Origin: Powellomyces hirtus
Taxonomy: Eukaryota; Chytridiomycota; Chytridiomycetes; Spizellomycetales; Powellomycetaceae
Length of the DNA stretch: 64,000 nucleotides
Reading direction: 5' to 3'
Assembly: GCA_025526995.1 (NCBI GenBank)
Contig: JAHLKG010000018.1
Location: forward strand, 372,001-436,000
The notes under the pieces were generated by a model. That model made no database searches. It was not told the DNA's origin and saw nothing but the letters and a program-made list of their open reading frames with translations. Positions 15,749 through 26,937 of the stretch are shown here, one piece after another. The position numbers and the translations under genes are program-made. Position 1 is the first letter of the stretch; each line of letters begins with the position of its first letter.

Positions 15749-16679
15749 TCACAGCTTCTGGGTTAAATGACCCGTCGAGTTCCACTCCTTGATTGTGGGT
15801 TCCGAGGGGTTGTGGTCGAAACTGAGAGTTGCGACAGAGGCGGTAGATATGGCAAAGTTGCTGCCCCTTATCGCGGGAAGATCTGGAATGAGAAATATAA
15901 AAAGGTCAAGAATGAGTGGTTTCGGAGCACAGCCTGCGCTGAACACTTGCTTACCGAGCCTACATCGACGATGGGAAAGATTTGTGAGCAATCACGGCCT
16001 TGCGCAAAGAAAGAAGCGGACGATGCAGGCGTTTGCACTCACCATCTTGCAGCCAAGACTCTGGCAAAATGTCCATGCGTGAAAATCAACACATCCTTGG
16101 GTCCCTCTTCGTTGCCCTCCCGAGCCACAATATCCTTGATCTTCGCCACAAACCGGTCCACACGTGCCCCGACATCCTTAGCAGATTCGCCACCAGGACA
16201 TCCGTCTCTGAACAATTGCCACTCCTTGGTTTCCTCACTATCCGCCTGGATTTCCTTGGTCCTTCGCCCCTCATACGCCCCGTAATCCCATTCCTGGAGA
16301 TCATCGTCGAGCTCAATTTGGGCAGTAGGGTCATATGAGGTGGTGATTCGAGCGGTTTCGAAGGCGCGTGATAAAGGGCTGCTGTAGATGTGGAGGAAAC
16401 GGGAGGAAAATGGTTTCGAGGAAAGAAGATTCTTGAAATGCTTAGCAGTGCATTCGGCTTGTTCAATTCCAGCCGGCGTCAAAGGAATGTCAGTACGCCC
16501 AGTGTGCTGGCCGCTGACGCTCCATTCCGTGGCCCCGTGGCTATATTGGGGACGAATGCACAGGAATGAGAGACCACATGAGACGAGAAGTTGTTGTCAA
16601 GAGCGGAATTCTTTGACAGACGGTGCCCCTACCGCACGACGTAAAGGTTAAACATCTTGGGTTTTGCTTGCGTTGTCAT
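15749..16679 (-). CDS. Histidine phosphatase, Shb17 (sedoheptulose-1,7-bisphosphatase) type
   Basis: Branch of the phosphoglycerate mutase family; yeast Shb17 makes sedoheptulose-7-phosphate for riboneogenesis. Exon 1 starts at 16679 (MTTQAKPKMFNLYVV) and ends in CG. Splicing over an intron of about 105 bases (GTAGGG...ATATAG) restores the catalytic RHG: RHGATEWSVSGQHTGRTD, typical of this subfamily. Exon 2 continues with YSSPLSRAFETA, LQEWDYGAYEGRR, the RDGCPGGE segment and the second His in FTHGHFARVLAAR. Exon 3 (ending TGA at 15749) has SVATLSFDHNPSEPTIKEWN, like the C-terminus of fungal Shb17. Some relatives act on other sugar phosphates, so substrate is inferred. Confidence 0.87.
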
Positions 16680-17035
16680 TGTGTCAGTTCCGAAATTCTA
16701 GATAACTTGAGGTTGTTGCACTGTCAATCGACCGATGAATATATATTCGTGATGACTGGAGCAATGCTACAAACAACTAAGTAGGCTTACCAGTGTTGTT
16801 CAGTGCTAAACTTGCTTTAGGTTCTAAGCGAGAATTCTGGACGAGCGGACGTCATTTTGCCCGGTGAGGCGCAGCTCGGAGGCTTTGAATTCGACGCTGA
16901 CAGCAGCCTGTCATTATTTTCACCCGTCATGAGCGCTGCAAGGCGCACCTCGTTAACGCACGCCTATACTTGACATCCACCATATAGGAAGTTGGTGGGC
17001 GGGGTACTTCAGAGCCAGCTTGGCTGTATAGCTTG

Positions 17036-18629
17036 ATGTCCTTCCTCATAAATTGGAAGCTTCTAAATGATGGTGCTGAAGCTGAAGGACTGAGGGAGTT
17101 CCTGAATGCAAGGTTTCGCGAAATCGAACGGCCACCGTTTTTGGGCCCGCTGAAAGTCACAGAACTGGATTTTGGAGACGTTCCACCAGAGGTTGCTGTG
17201 GTAGATATCTGTGACCCAGCGCCAGAATTCTATCTGCCCGACGACCCGGAAGTCTGGCAACCGAGCACCCCTCCTGCGGTACCAACGATAGGAGGGATAT
17301 CCGGCGACGTCCTGTCAGCTCCGCTGTCGCCACCTCAGGAACAGGAAGAAGACGAGTGGGGAGAGAAAGCCTGGTCTGCAACTCAAGACACCGGTGAACA
17401 TGAGGTTGAGCACCGAGATGACATCTCGGAAAGTTATTTTTACGGATCTCACCATCCTTCTGCTTCGGCAGCGCGTGACGACCTCCTGAGACGCCGACGT
17501 CTTGACAATCGAGACGATGAGCGGGATTTTGCGACGCTTGCTGCTGCGCGGAACCTGTCTTCTGATGATTTTCCCGCACTGGCTGCATATCATCGCCGAA
17601 CCCCCGGACTACAAACGCCTCACCGCGAGCGGATAGCCACCAACATCCAAACTCCACCCGTGTTTACTCGGCCCCCTGCATACGGGTATGGCAGTGGATG
17701 GAGTGGCAGCGTGGGACTCGGACTGGGTTTGGGTATTGGAGGCACAAGAACCGCCTCGAACCATTCTCACCATATCCCGCATCCTCGTCCCGTTTTTTCC
17801 TCCGCTCCACCGTCTCTCGCACCATCAATGGCCCGGTCTTTCGGCGAATCGAGTCCGTCAGAGAATTTCTCAATACCAGAATTAGTGATACCGGTCGAAT
17901 CACCACGGCTTCCCCGGCGAAGCGATCACGAAGTGGCCCTGGAGTACGCTGAGACTATGCGTCGTTCTTCAGATGCTCAAATCGAGTTTGAAATTGTGTA
18001 CAAGGGAAACATGCGGCTAGCTGTCAAGACGGAGCTGATTGTCAATCAGCCTACACCAAACTTTATGGTGCTTCCACTTGTGCTCACCCTGACTGGCTTC
18101 CACTTCACTGGTATGGATCTACCTCTGCTTTATAGCAGCTCGCAAGTAGCCTGCTCACCATCCTTGGATTACAGCCTCAGCTTTGATCTCATACCTTGGG
18201 GATCGTGTCAACTTCTGCTTCAAGGAATCAGACGCTGGATCAACGTAAGCTTCTGCCTTCTGTTCATGGCTATTCCGTAGACAATTAACCCTTGTTCCAG
18301 TATTCTACAGGACCTGTCGATTGACTCCGAAGTTGGAGATGGAAGGAAGCAGGGCGTTTTGAAAAACGTTGGACGCATTGAGCGTTTTATTGTTGAGCAG
18401 CTGCGGAAAGTTCTTCAGGTGCGAAGCTTACTGCCGCAGATCCATTATGTGTAACTGGAAATTTAAACTGCCATGCATTTCCCAGGACTTCCTGGTTTTC
18501 CCAAACCATCAATCATTGAAACTCCTAGAAGATCCACCATTGGGACGTGGTGATGAGGATCTGTATGATAATGGCTCTGAGCCATTCGACGATGGATTGT
18601 CCTACGAACCACCATTTGACCGAGTATAG
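17036..18629 (+). CDS. MDM12: Mdm12, ERMES complex subunit (SMP domain)
   Basis: Lipid-transfer subunit of the ER-mitochondria encounter structure. Starts MSFLINWKLLNDGAEAEGL, followed by LKVTELDFGDVPPEVAVVDI, the signature opening of the SMP domain in Mdm12. A long low-complexity, Gly/Ser/Pro-rich insert (about residues 100-290) separates it from the second half: VALEYAETMRRSSDAQIEFE and VLPLVLTLTGFHFTG. Further exons after 18110 give DRVNFCFKESDAG, then LQDLSIDSEVGDG, LKNVGRIERFIVEQLRKVLQ and DFLVFPNHQSL; stop TAG 18627-18629. The start at 17036 is the first ATG. It diverges from the Shb17-like gene with about 355 bases between starts. Confidence 0.93.
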
Positions 18630-18865
18630 AATGCTCTGTGAACGATGGATGTTGCCGCGGCATCTCATTTTTGGGTCACACGCAAAATTTCGGGAGTCAT
18701 AATTGTATTTGAGTCTCCTGCCAATAGTGGCTGCATGGACACCGTGATATGTGGTTGAGAATAAGCCTTAGTGACTCCCATTTTTAATGATACTGTTCTC
18801 TTGCCTCGGACGGTTCAACATGCACCCCCCGTTTGTATTCTCAAATAAAAACATTTAAATAGGGT

Positions 18866-19541
18866 CTAGTACTGGGAGGTTTGCCTGTCGTAGTTGGCTC
18901 CCATGGCCTTCTGAAGCAGCTTCTTCACTTCTGCCTCACGAAGATCCTGCAGGACAAGTAGTCTGGCGGTTAAAACATGGCATGAAGACGGGTGTAGATT
19001 TGTGAGTAGTGAGCACAAACCTCTTTAGCGGACGCAGCAATCTCAACGGCAAACGCTTTGACGATGTTTTTGACGTCGGAAATGTGAACCGACAGCTTTG
19101 CTTTTCGCATGACCTTCACCTCCTTGCCGCACCAGCTGACAAGGACAAACTTTGCACGTTGAGACTGATTATCGGGAATTGGAGTGATGTATTAGAGCCG
19201 AGCTGATCACGCAACATCGATTACGACCCCATACCAGCTCATCATTTCCAACCACGATGCGGAGGTATCCGAATGCAGCTTGGTCGTCCTTGAGTTTGTC
19301 GGTAAACTCGGCCAGACCACCAGTGCCGGTTCCGCTGAGAGCCAGCGTGTCTTTGTCGGTGGGGTAGGTTAGCAGCAGCCTGAGATATCATCAACGGAAG
19401 AAGGAGATGTAAGAATCGTATGACATCAGATGGATTCAAATCGCTACTGGTTGCATCATCACCAGCGTACCAGTTGGTTTGGCTCTTGTCGTTTCGCACA
19501 TCATCGTACGCGTTCTGGATATCTCCTTCAAAGTTGACCAT
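18866..19541 (-). CDS. Coactosin-like ADF-H actin-binding protein
   Basis: A single ADF-homology domain protein that binds F-actin without severing it. Exon 1 starts at 19541 (MVNFEGDIQNAYDDVRNDKS, then QTNWYAG). After an intron come LALSGTGTGGLAEF and DDQAAFGYLRIVVGNDE, then RAKFVLVSWCGKEVKVMRKA and NIVKAFAVEIAAS. The last exon has DLREAEVKKLLQKAMGANYD and ends QTSQY, TAG at 18868-18866. The GANYDxQT ending is the coactosin hallmark and argues against cofilin. About 145 residues from four exons. It converges on MDM12. Confidence 0.88.
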
Positions 19542-19671
19542 GGTTGTTGCGGGTATGAAATGCGTTCAAAGTGTACAGGGGGAGGAGGAAGACGTTCAGG
19601 GTCTTTAAGTAGGCAGAAGGACTGATAGTCGAATTTGTTTGTGAAGGGGGCTGGCGACGAAATTACCAAAT

Positions 19672-19688
19672 GGGGGGGGGGGGGGGGG
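19672..19688. repeat. Poly-G run (17 bases)
   Basis: Seventeen G in a row about 130 bases upstream of the coactosin start (C-rich on that gene's sense strand). May be a promoter element or a sequencing-sensitive homopolymer; its exact length should be treated with care. Confidence 0.7.
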
Positions 19689-19699
19689 CGGGTGTGTGC

Positions 19700-20837
19700 G
19701 AAGGCGCTGAATTGAACAAGCGCGTTGATGACTAAGCGTTCTGAACACCTCTATTTTTAGCCCGCTTCAGAACTTGCAACCCTCATTTTCTGGAGAAAAC
19801 AGAAATATATGAAGGGGGTATTGTTTATACAACCTTCCACACAGCTAATCTCATTTATTTTCGGCGCAAGGTGCGGATACAGAGTTTTTTGCTTACGTCT
19901 CGATCGACAACGATGAAGTAAGGCAACGAATGGCTTACTCGATCGAAGCTCCGCTCCAACACAGGGACGTGATGCCTACGAGGATGTATCAACATCAGTC
20001 TCTGGTGGGAATTGATTCCGAGTCACGATTGAAGATATGGACGGAGCAAATGATTTGGATGGTGATGCGCTCCTCATGCATTTGTTGTGCCAAAAGGAGT
20101 ACAGACCTTTCATTGTCGATGGGAGGATTTGGGCCCTCATCATGACGGCGTCCATACAATGGCCTTAAAAACGTCTGAAGTCTGCTGGCCCGATATTATG
20201 CTCAGGTCAACGCCGTGAGCGGCAGTTCATTACACCTGATTCCCATCGCGTTCGATGTGCTGCAGATGCCCACACACCATCATGATGGACGAACTGCGGC
20301 TGCTCATAGACTCTGTGTGAGACGCTACATAGCACTACCATGAGAGCATTGCAAGACCATCCATCTTGTAATGCTATCCTGCTGTCATCTTTGAATAGTT
20401 TCGGAGAGCCTGATCCTCTGCCTGGTGCTGCGCCACATGGACGAGCGCGTCACCCATCCTCAACGCGAAAACAATGCTGAAACGTCCGACTACGTACAAG
20501 AGGTGCGGTACATGTCCACCTTTTGCCGTCCCATGGCTCAAGAGGAACAGGCACCGAACATCTTTGCCTACCTGCCGCAGCGTAGGTCCGATCAAGTGTC
20601 GTGCCACGATGAGCAGCGTCACTGATGTGCTACGTTCTTTGCGCACCACGACTCGGGTATGCAACAAGGCAGAGTCCTCAATGCTCTAGCGAACATACCG
20701 TTCTGTTCAGAATGCCTTCACAAATAAAAGAAGCAAAGGCGGTGCCTGACCCGCACAAGCAAGCTCGACCTCCACAGACTTTCATCAACATCCTGAATCT
20801 TTGCGAAACTTCATCAGTTTCACACCGTAGCTGAACA
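19700..20837. other. Gene-poor stretch, no confidently resolved gene
   Basis: About 1.1 kb between two divergent genes. Short coding-like pieces appear on the plus strand: one at about 19900-20050 (VRQRMAYSIEAPLQHRD) and, in another frame, one at about 20033-20167 (LLMHLLCQKEYRPFIVDG, ending TAA). On the minus strand 20667-20374 is open for 97 codons. None has a family match I recognise or a clean start and splice pattern. It may be promoter for the esterase gene plus remnants of a broken gene. Confidence 0.35.
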
Positions 20838-21813
20838 ATGAAGATTGCTACCGTATTACTTGCCCTCATACCGGCTTCGCTAGCCACTAGAACGCTGCAC
20901 TTGGCGGGCGACTCGACGGGCGCTGATGGTGGTTCAGCCGGAACTGTAGGATGGGGTATGCAAATTTAGTAGAACCTTGAAGCATCATTCATCCCGGCCA
21001 TTGGTGACTGACATGCTTGATGCTGTTTCATTATTGATGCTATCTATTCAGGCAAGTACCTTCAGGATTACTTCAATCCAAACGAAATCAAAGTCAACAA
21101 CGGTGCCCGGGGAGGTAGATCGACACGTACTTTTCTCAGTGACGGGTCATGGGCAGCGATCATGAAGGCCACCAAGCCTAACGACATCGTAATGATCCAG
21201 TTCGGACACAACGACGCGTCCCCCATCACCGACGCGAAACGATCGCGGGGAGTTCTACGCGGAGTTGATGAATCGTTCCAGGACACCGTCAACGGACTTA
21301 CTGGCAAGAAAGAGCGCGTTTACACCTTTGGTCACTATCTGCGTACCATGATCAGAGAAACCAGAGCCAAGGGTGCCATCCCCGTTCTCGTCTCGAAGAC
21401 CCTCAACAAGAAATGGAACACGGTTACCAATCGCGTCGATCGAGGTGATCGATGGAGCGAGTGGTCTCTCGAGGTTGCGAAGGCGGAAAAGACTGCATTT
21501 TTGGACATGCGCAACCTTGCTGCAGACGGCTGGGAAAGGCATGGCATTCAAGTGCTCAACAAGTATGTTCGCCACTTTCCTTGAATGTAGTGTCCAACTT
21601 TGCTCACATGTTCACTTCCATAGGTTCTTCCCGACAGATGGCACTCACACTTCCCCTAAAGGTGCCCAGTACAACGCCATTAGCGTGGCCCGAGCTTTCT
21701 GGTGCACTGAAATGCCTCAAGTCACCCGCGCCCTATCCAAAAGCGGCTGTCGTCTTGCCAAACCCACTCAGTGCTACAACTCCAAACCGGCAGTGCAGAA
21801 GCCTGAGTACTAG
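20838..21813 (+). CDS. Rhamnogalacturonan acetylesterase (CE12, SGNH hydrolase), secreted
   Basis: Removes acetyl groups from pectic rhamnogalacturonan I outside the cell. Three exons: 20838-20955, 21052-21562 and 21624-21813. A signal peptide opens it (MKIATVLLALIPASLA). The four SGNH blocks are all present: GDSTGA (nucleophile Ser), NGARGGRSTRTF (oxyanion Gly), QFGHND (Asn) and PTDGTHTSPKGA (Asp and His). VYTFGHYLRTMIRETRAKG is typical of CE12. About 272 residues, against about 230-250 in fungal enzymes, with a Cys-containing tail (CRLAKPTQCYN). Implies that this fungus feeds on plant cell wall or pollen. Confidence 0.92.
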
Positions 21814-22300
21814 GCGCTGGCCGCCTAGTATACAATTTATCCCAGCTGTTCAATAGCATGCAGCCCGCATCATCATAGAAGTGTATAGAAGCTTATTTGT
21901 TTCCGAAAATAGAGGAAGTGTGCTTAGATGTCGCCAAACGATTTTCATTCCCCTCAAGTACGTCCTGTGTCCTGTCTTGTTGAATGCTAAACGCATGTTG
22001 AGCAGGCTTGACCGAGGCGAACTCCCGGATACCTCTAGCCACAGGGTTTTCCATGAATTTGAGCATGGAAATTGCCACCAACATCACTGGCTATTCAAAG
22101 AAGGGAGCCTCCGCAATGGCACCCGTTTCCATGTCCTTTGTAAACTACACGCTCTGCTTGACCCTGGACGACTCGTCTGCATAATTGGATGACTGATCAT
22201 TGCGATTCCCCCGTGAGAGAAAAACAAAAGCCACCTTGCTGACGGTGCTTTTTGAAAGGGTAAGGTTCTTCCTGAAGAAAAAAACAGGAGGGATGCGAGC

Positions 22301-22330
22301 GAATGCCGCCTTTTATAGCGGAGGATCTCG
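22301..22330 (-). promoter_or_regulatory. Possible core promoter with TATA box
   Basis: Read on the minus strand, GCTATAAAAGGCGGC contains a perfect TATAAAA (complement of 22311-22317). A CACGTGAC motif (about 22348-22355) and an ATTGG/CCAAT (about 22366) lie upstream on that strand. Downstream (22200-21890) are only short, frame-shifting coding-like pieces, for example MLKFMENPVARGIREF, so no gene could be assigned. A small highly expressed gene or a non-coding transcript is possible. Confidence 0.35.
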
Positions 22331-22598
22331 CTTGCAAAAAAGAATGAGCACGTGACTGGTATTCTATTGGCTGGTTTCCAAGACGCGATTGCGCAGTTGT
22401 GCGCAGCAACTTCCAGCGCACCAGTCCTAGTCGTTAAAGACCACTTGCGAAGGTAGCTTCGTATTGTGCAGCCCTCGGACGGCGAGAAACACCAACATAA
22501 TCTATAGACTAGCAATACTACATTGTTCTGCTCTACGTTTACTTGAGACAATCATCAATCGCAAAGCAACCAAATACCGTCTTGACAGGGTGCTAAGA

Positions 22599-24535
22599 CT
22601 ACAGCTTGGCTTTCCCACCGGCCTCCTTCTTCAGCAGCTCCTTGTCCATTTCCCTAATGACTCTCCTAAGAATCTTTCCACTGGCAAGTTTTGGAATTTC
22701 CGTTACAAATACGACTCCACCTCGCAGGCGCTTGTGTTGAGCGACCTTGCCTTCAATAAATTTAGCAATCGCCTGTTCCGTCACGGTGGTGTTTGGCTTG
22801 CGGACCACGTACGCACGGGGAAGCTCACCGGCTGCAGCATCGGGGCGCGAAATGACTGCTGCGTCAGCGATGTCGGGATGTGTGAGAAGATAGCCCTCCA
22901 ACTCTGCAGGCGGTACTTGCAGACCATTGTACTTGATGAGTTCCTTGTACCGGTCGACGATGGAAAAGTAGCCGTTGTCGTCAATGATACATACATCTCC
23001 AGTGTGGAGGTAGCCATCTGAGTCCACCGTTTCGGCGGTCGCTGATGGGTTATTGTGGTATCCCTTCATGATCATGGGACCGCGAATCCACAATTCGCCA
23101 GGTTGATTTTTAAGAACATCTTTTTTCGTGTCGGGGTCCACAAGGCGAGCTTGAACGTTGGGTACAAGGCGCCCGACTGATCCAACTGGTGCGTCCGGGG
23201 TGCCAAACATGGCCAGGGGAGAAGATTCGGTAAGGCCATACCCATTCATCACTTCACACTTAAGCTTTGTCCCGAACTCATGAGCCACCTCGGCAGAGAG
23301 TGGTGCGGCGCCGCTCATGACCGCGCGTAGCGACGAGACATCATATTTCTCCACAATCGGGTCCTTGGCCAAGCGAACCAGGATCGGAGGCACAAGATGC
23401 GAGTATGTGATGCGGTAACGCGCAATGCTCTCGACGAACTGAACCAAATCGAACTTGGTAAACACCACTAAGGGAATTTGCTGGAAGTGAAGGTACATGA
23501 GATTGGGAATCAGCGTCAACGTGAGGGCCAGGGGAAATTTACCATATAAATTGCCGAATGCACGGACATGTTCAATCCATAGATATGGTAAAACGGTAAT
23601 ACTCCAGTCCAAACCTCATCCGCGCTTCTCAGCTTGGTGTAGTCCAACATTTTCACAAATTGGGTCACGTTAGCGACCATGTTGTAATGAGTTGTTTCAA
23701 CGCCCTTGCTTCTGCCTATCATTTGATCATACCCAGAGTCAGCGCAATGACAAATGGGTGAAAAAGGTTGATGTGAAGGTTCTTACCAGTCGTGCCAGAT
23801 GAGTAACAGAGATATGCGGGGCGGTTCATGAGCTCGTCTCTCGTGAATTCCACCGGGGGCAAATATTGGGACGAGAACAACTCATAGAGACTCTTGACGC
23901 CGGAAATGGCTTCAGCGTTGAGAAGGAAGATGTTTGACTTGGCAATGCCAGCCTTTGCCGCTGCAGGAACGACCACGGGAAGGAGCAATGGAGAAGCAAT
24001 GATAATTTTGGCGCCAGCGTCCTTCAGTTGATCTACCGGCGACCAACTATGTCAGACATCGGGGTAGGACTTTACGGGGTGTGCCACCATCCCAAACTCT
24101 CAACTTACAAGCCACTTCATCCGCCGTGTATGATGGGTTGATGAGGGTGCTAGTAAGACCTAAAATATAGACGCGTAGGGGATTGCACAAAGTTCTGTTT
24201 AGCATGCCGTTGCATGCAAAGATGATGAACATGACACATCACTCACCAGCTTTAGCAATGCCGTGGACCGCAACGGGGTACTCGACGTCATTCGGACTGA
24301 ACACCGCAACCACATCCCATTTGTTCAGCTTCAGGTTGTTCCTGAGCCCGGAAGCCAGGGCAGATATCTTGTGGACAAGCTCTCCGTGAGTGACCTTCCT
24401 GCCTGTGTTCGCATCAATCAGAGCAACAGCATCTCGACGCGGGGTGGAGGCAGCATGGGTGGAGTCGAAGATGAACGAGTAAACATCCGTGATTGGAATG
24501 TCAACGTCGGGATATAACGAAGTGTAAGTGGTCAT
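22599..24535 (-). CDS. 4-coumarate-CoA ligase-like acyl-CoA synthetase, peroxisomal
   Basis: ANL-superfamily enzyme that activates a carboxylic acid through an acyl-AMP to the CoA thioester. Starts at 24535 (MTTYTSLYPDVDIPITDVYS). Motifs seen: the P-loop CYSSGTTG followed after an intron by RSKGVETTHYN; MNGYGLTESSPLAMFGTPD; GELWIRGPMIMKGYHNNP; DGYLHTGDVCIIDDNGYF; DRYKELIKYNG; and the catalytic Lys in LASGKILRR. It ends GGKAKL, a C-terminal AKL that is a good PTS1 peroxisome signal. About five exons; the main 3' exon is 23540-22599. The family includes plant 4CL, insect luciferase and fungal medium-chain or aryl-acid ligases, so substrate is open. Confidence 0.88.
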
Positions 24536-25123
24536 CTTTTGACGCTGATGTTCTTTTCAAGAAAGGGGGGGGAAAAATAAGAGGGCAAACTCTGTTCTAG
24601 TTGCGGTGAGGGGTGCGTCGGGGAATCGGTGCGGCATATTTATCTCAACAACAGACATCAACAATCTGACGGAGGTCGCGTTTGCCGAATCGCACCGTCA
24701 CGCCCTGTCACGCGCCCAATGCTTAAATACCACAATGTTGCACAAAGTAAGAGACCCCCCCAAGCCTCCCTCCGGTGCATCCAAGTGGGATACTTTGAAG
24801 TTTCAACTGCAAACAGCATATCCGTGTGGCATGAAAAAATTAGTCCTTGGAAGAGCCTGATGCCGGCCCCAATTTGACAGTTTATTGAATGACATAAGTC
24901 GGCAACCTGGTATCCAAATTCAATTACAGAAATTGGGGTCGAATACAAAAGGGCACGGACTTTCTTCAATCCGCGTATTAGGGCGTGGTAATCTTACGTC
25001 ATGTGCAATACGAAACTCAATACGCCAAGAATGGTAAAAGCTATGGGAAATGCGATCGTGTGTAAAACACGTCCGGGCTCAAAAGCTCAGATGATAACGG
25101 GATAGAGATCGAAATCGATGAAT

Positions 25124-26680
25124 TCAAGCTCGCAGTGCCATGTTCTTGGATTTGGTCGCGACCACGGCGATCTCTTCAGGCTCCAGAAACCCAGTATCGC
25201 CCAAGGCAAACAAGAGGAGCATAATCCGCTTATGTGAAAAGACGGGCGTGCCATGAATCTACGACGCAGAGTCACTCGTTAGGGCACAGTTCTGGTAAGT
25301 GAAGGCGTGCGCCCGTAAGGGATACCTTCTTTAGGAATCGCATGGTTGATGCCTTGTAATGACATTTCCCAATTGGGCGATCAACGATAATATGCGCATT
25401 CCATGCGTTCAGGAAAGGGAGATCAGCAGAGAGCGATGCCAGACGCTGGTGACGCAAAGGGAAAGAATGTGAAGTTAGCTCACAATACGTACACCGGAGC
25501 GTAGGTGAGAAGTTTGCGACATACAATTGATAGGATGTCTGTCAAAAAGGACATATCGATGTAGTCGTCGCTATCATGGTACACAGAATGAGATAGTGAC
25601 GATAACGAGATGCTTATTTGCACCTCTGCAAACTGAGGCTATTTCATAATCGAACCTGTCATACTCTTCCTCCCCTGGAAGGATTGGCAAATTTGTGGCG
25701 CTGTGGTAGAATGAGGTATGTTGGTTACCCGATGCACTTGCAACGGGTTGCACTAATACAGGAGGTAGTGATGAAACATCCATCGAAGCGGTTGAAGAAA
25801 TGACTTCTACTTTTGTTTCTTCCATTGGGTCTGACTGCGCATATGTTGGGTCTTCAATTCGATCAACCGGCCCATAATCTGTGCGTTCATCCGAGACAAC
25901 TTTCAACTCCAGCCGACAAGTAGCGCCAAGTAGCGGCCGTCGAGAGTCATAAACATCAGATGTGGGGGACCGACTGGCCACGCGGAGGTCGCATGCCCCG
26001 TTTCCGAGAGATGTGTTGATAGCATGTGGCGAGGTCATAGTTAGCGTTATGTTCGTTTGATTGATGTTGGCCTGTCAGACATTTTTTCTTTTAGAATATT
26101 CCTTGCTTCAAAATTTCCTACTCGAGACACACCACTTCGGTTTTCGGCATCGTGAGGTCAACCTCCACGTATTCTTGCATGTAAGTTTTCTTGGAGAAAC
26201 CTGACAAGTTCGGGTTGCCATGTTGAGCATCCACCTTGAACTCGACCTCAATAGCCCTGCATACCCACCTTTCCTTCTCTTGACGAAGCTTATAATCGCA
26301 CTATGTCCACGAGCATCGTGTTTCAGGTGCCCACCAGGTATAATTGGTCGCCCACAGCAGTCTGACGCAAGTTCGACATGTCCGCCGGCGGAAACATTGA
26401 ATGCAATGTCATCATAAGTCGCAGACGATAGAATCGTTCGTTTGCCGTTTGCATCGATTGATTTGACGTCAATCCGTAGAGTGTATGGAATACTGGTGGT
26501 TACATCATTGTGGGATGGCTCGGTTCCTTGCTTTTTGAGATCTAGGAGTCGAACGCTGAGACTATATGGTCTGAGCAACACAGTATCGTGACATATAATA
26601 AGCATCTACGAGGTTGAGAAAGGGGAAAAGTTCACTCAACCTACCGTGCTTGTGCTTCTTGCATTTCCTACTCGCGGCAT
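25124..26680 (-). CDS. SUZ12-like subunit of Polycomb repressive complex 2 (VEFS domain)
   Basis: Read over about six exons. N-terminal part (26605-26250): LSVRLLDLKKQG, YTLRIDVKSIDANGKR and GGHVELASDCCGRPI. Middle exon (about 26060-25600) ends with TSFYHSATNLPILPGEEEYD, matching the human SUZ12 VEFS opening LYFHSDTCLPLRPQE. Later exons give DDYIDMSFLTDIL and FLNAWNAHIIVDRPI, like KLWNLHVMKHGFIADN, then FSHKRIMLLLFALGDTGFLE near the stop (25126-25124), like the end of VEFS. VEFS binds the EZH2 SET enzyme for H3K27 methylation. I did not find the C2H2 zinc finger, and the start (26680, MPRVGNARSTST) is tentative. The protein is short next to animal SUZ12. Confidence 0.68.
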
Positions 26681-26937
26681 GTACTGACAGGTTTTTGATC
26701 GCATTGACAGGTTGCATTTCGGTTGAGAAGGAGAGACGCGTCTGTTACAGGTACATCCTCCATTCACTCTGATATGTTATCCAATCTAGTCGACAGAGTC
26801 CTCTTTATGAAGAACACGAAGACTTCCCATCATGCAAGGGTATGAATGTACAGATGTATCATGCAGAACTAGTAGTGCGTATCAGCAAAAGTATTTACAG
26901 TGCAATAGCCCTTTCAATGCTCTCCACCGCATTATGA

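Noticed and set aside
16483..16560. Apparent loss of the catalytic Arg (SHG instead of RHG) in the histidine phosphatase
   Set aside because: Reading the exon alone gives YSHG, but splicing exon 1 (ending CG) to the next exon restores RHG, so the enzyme is intact.
22084..22551. Minus-strand frame of about 155 codons
   Set aside because: Runs straight through the TATA-like promoter and a CACGTGAC motif, and has a low-complexity composition unlike the genes around it.
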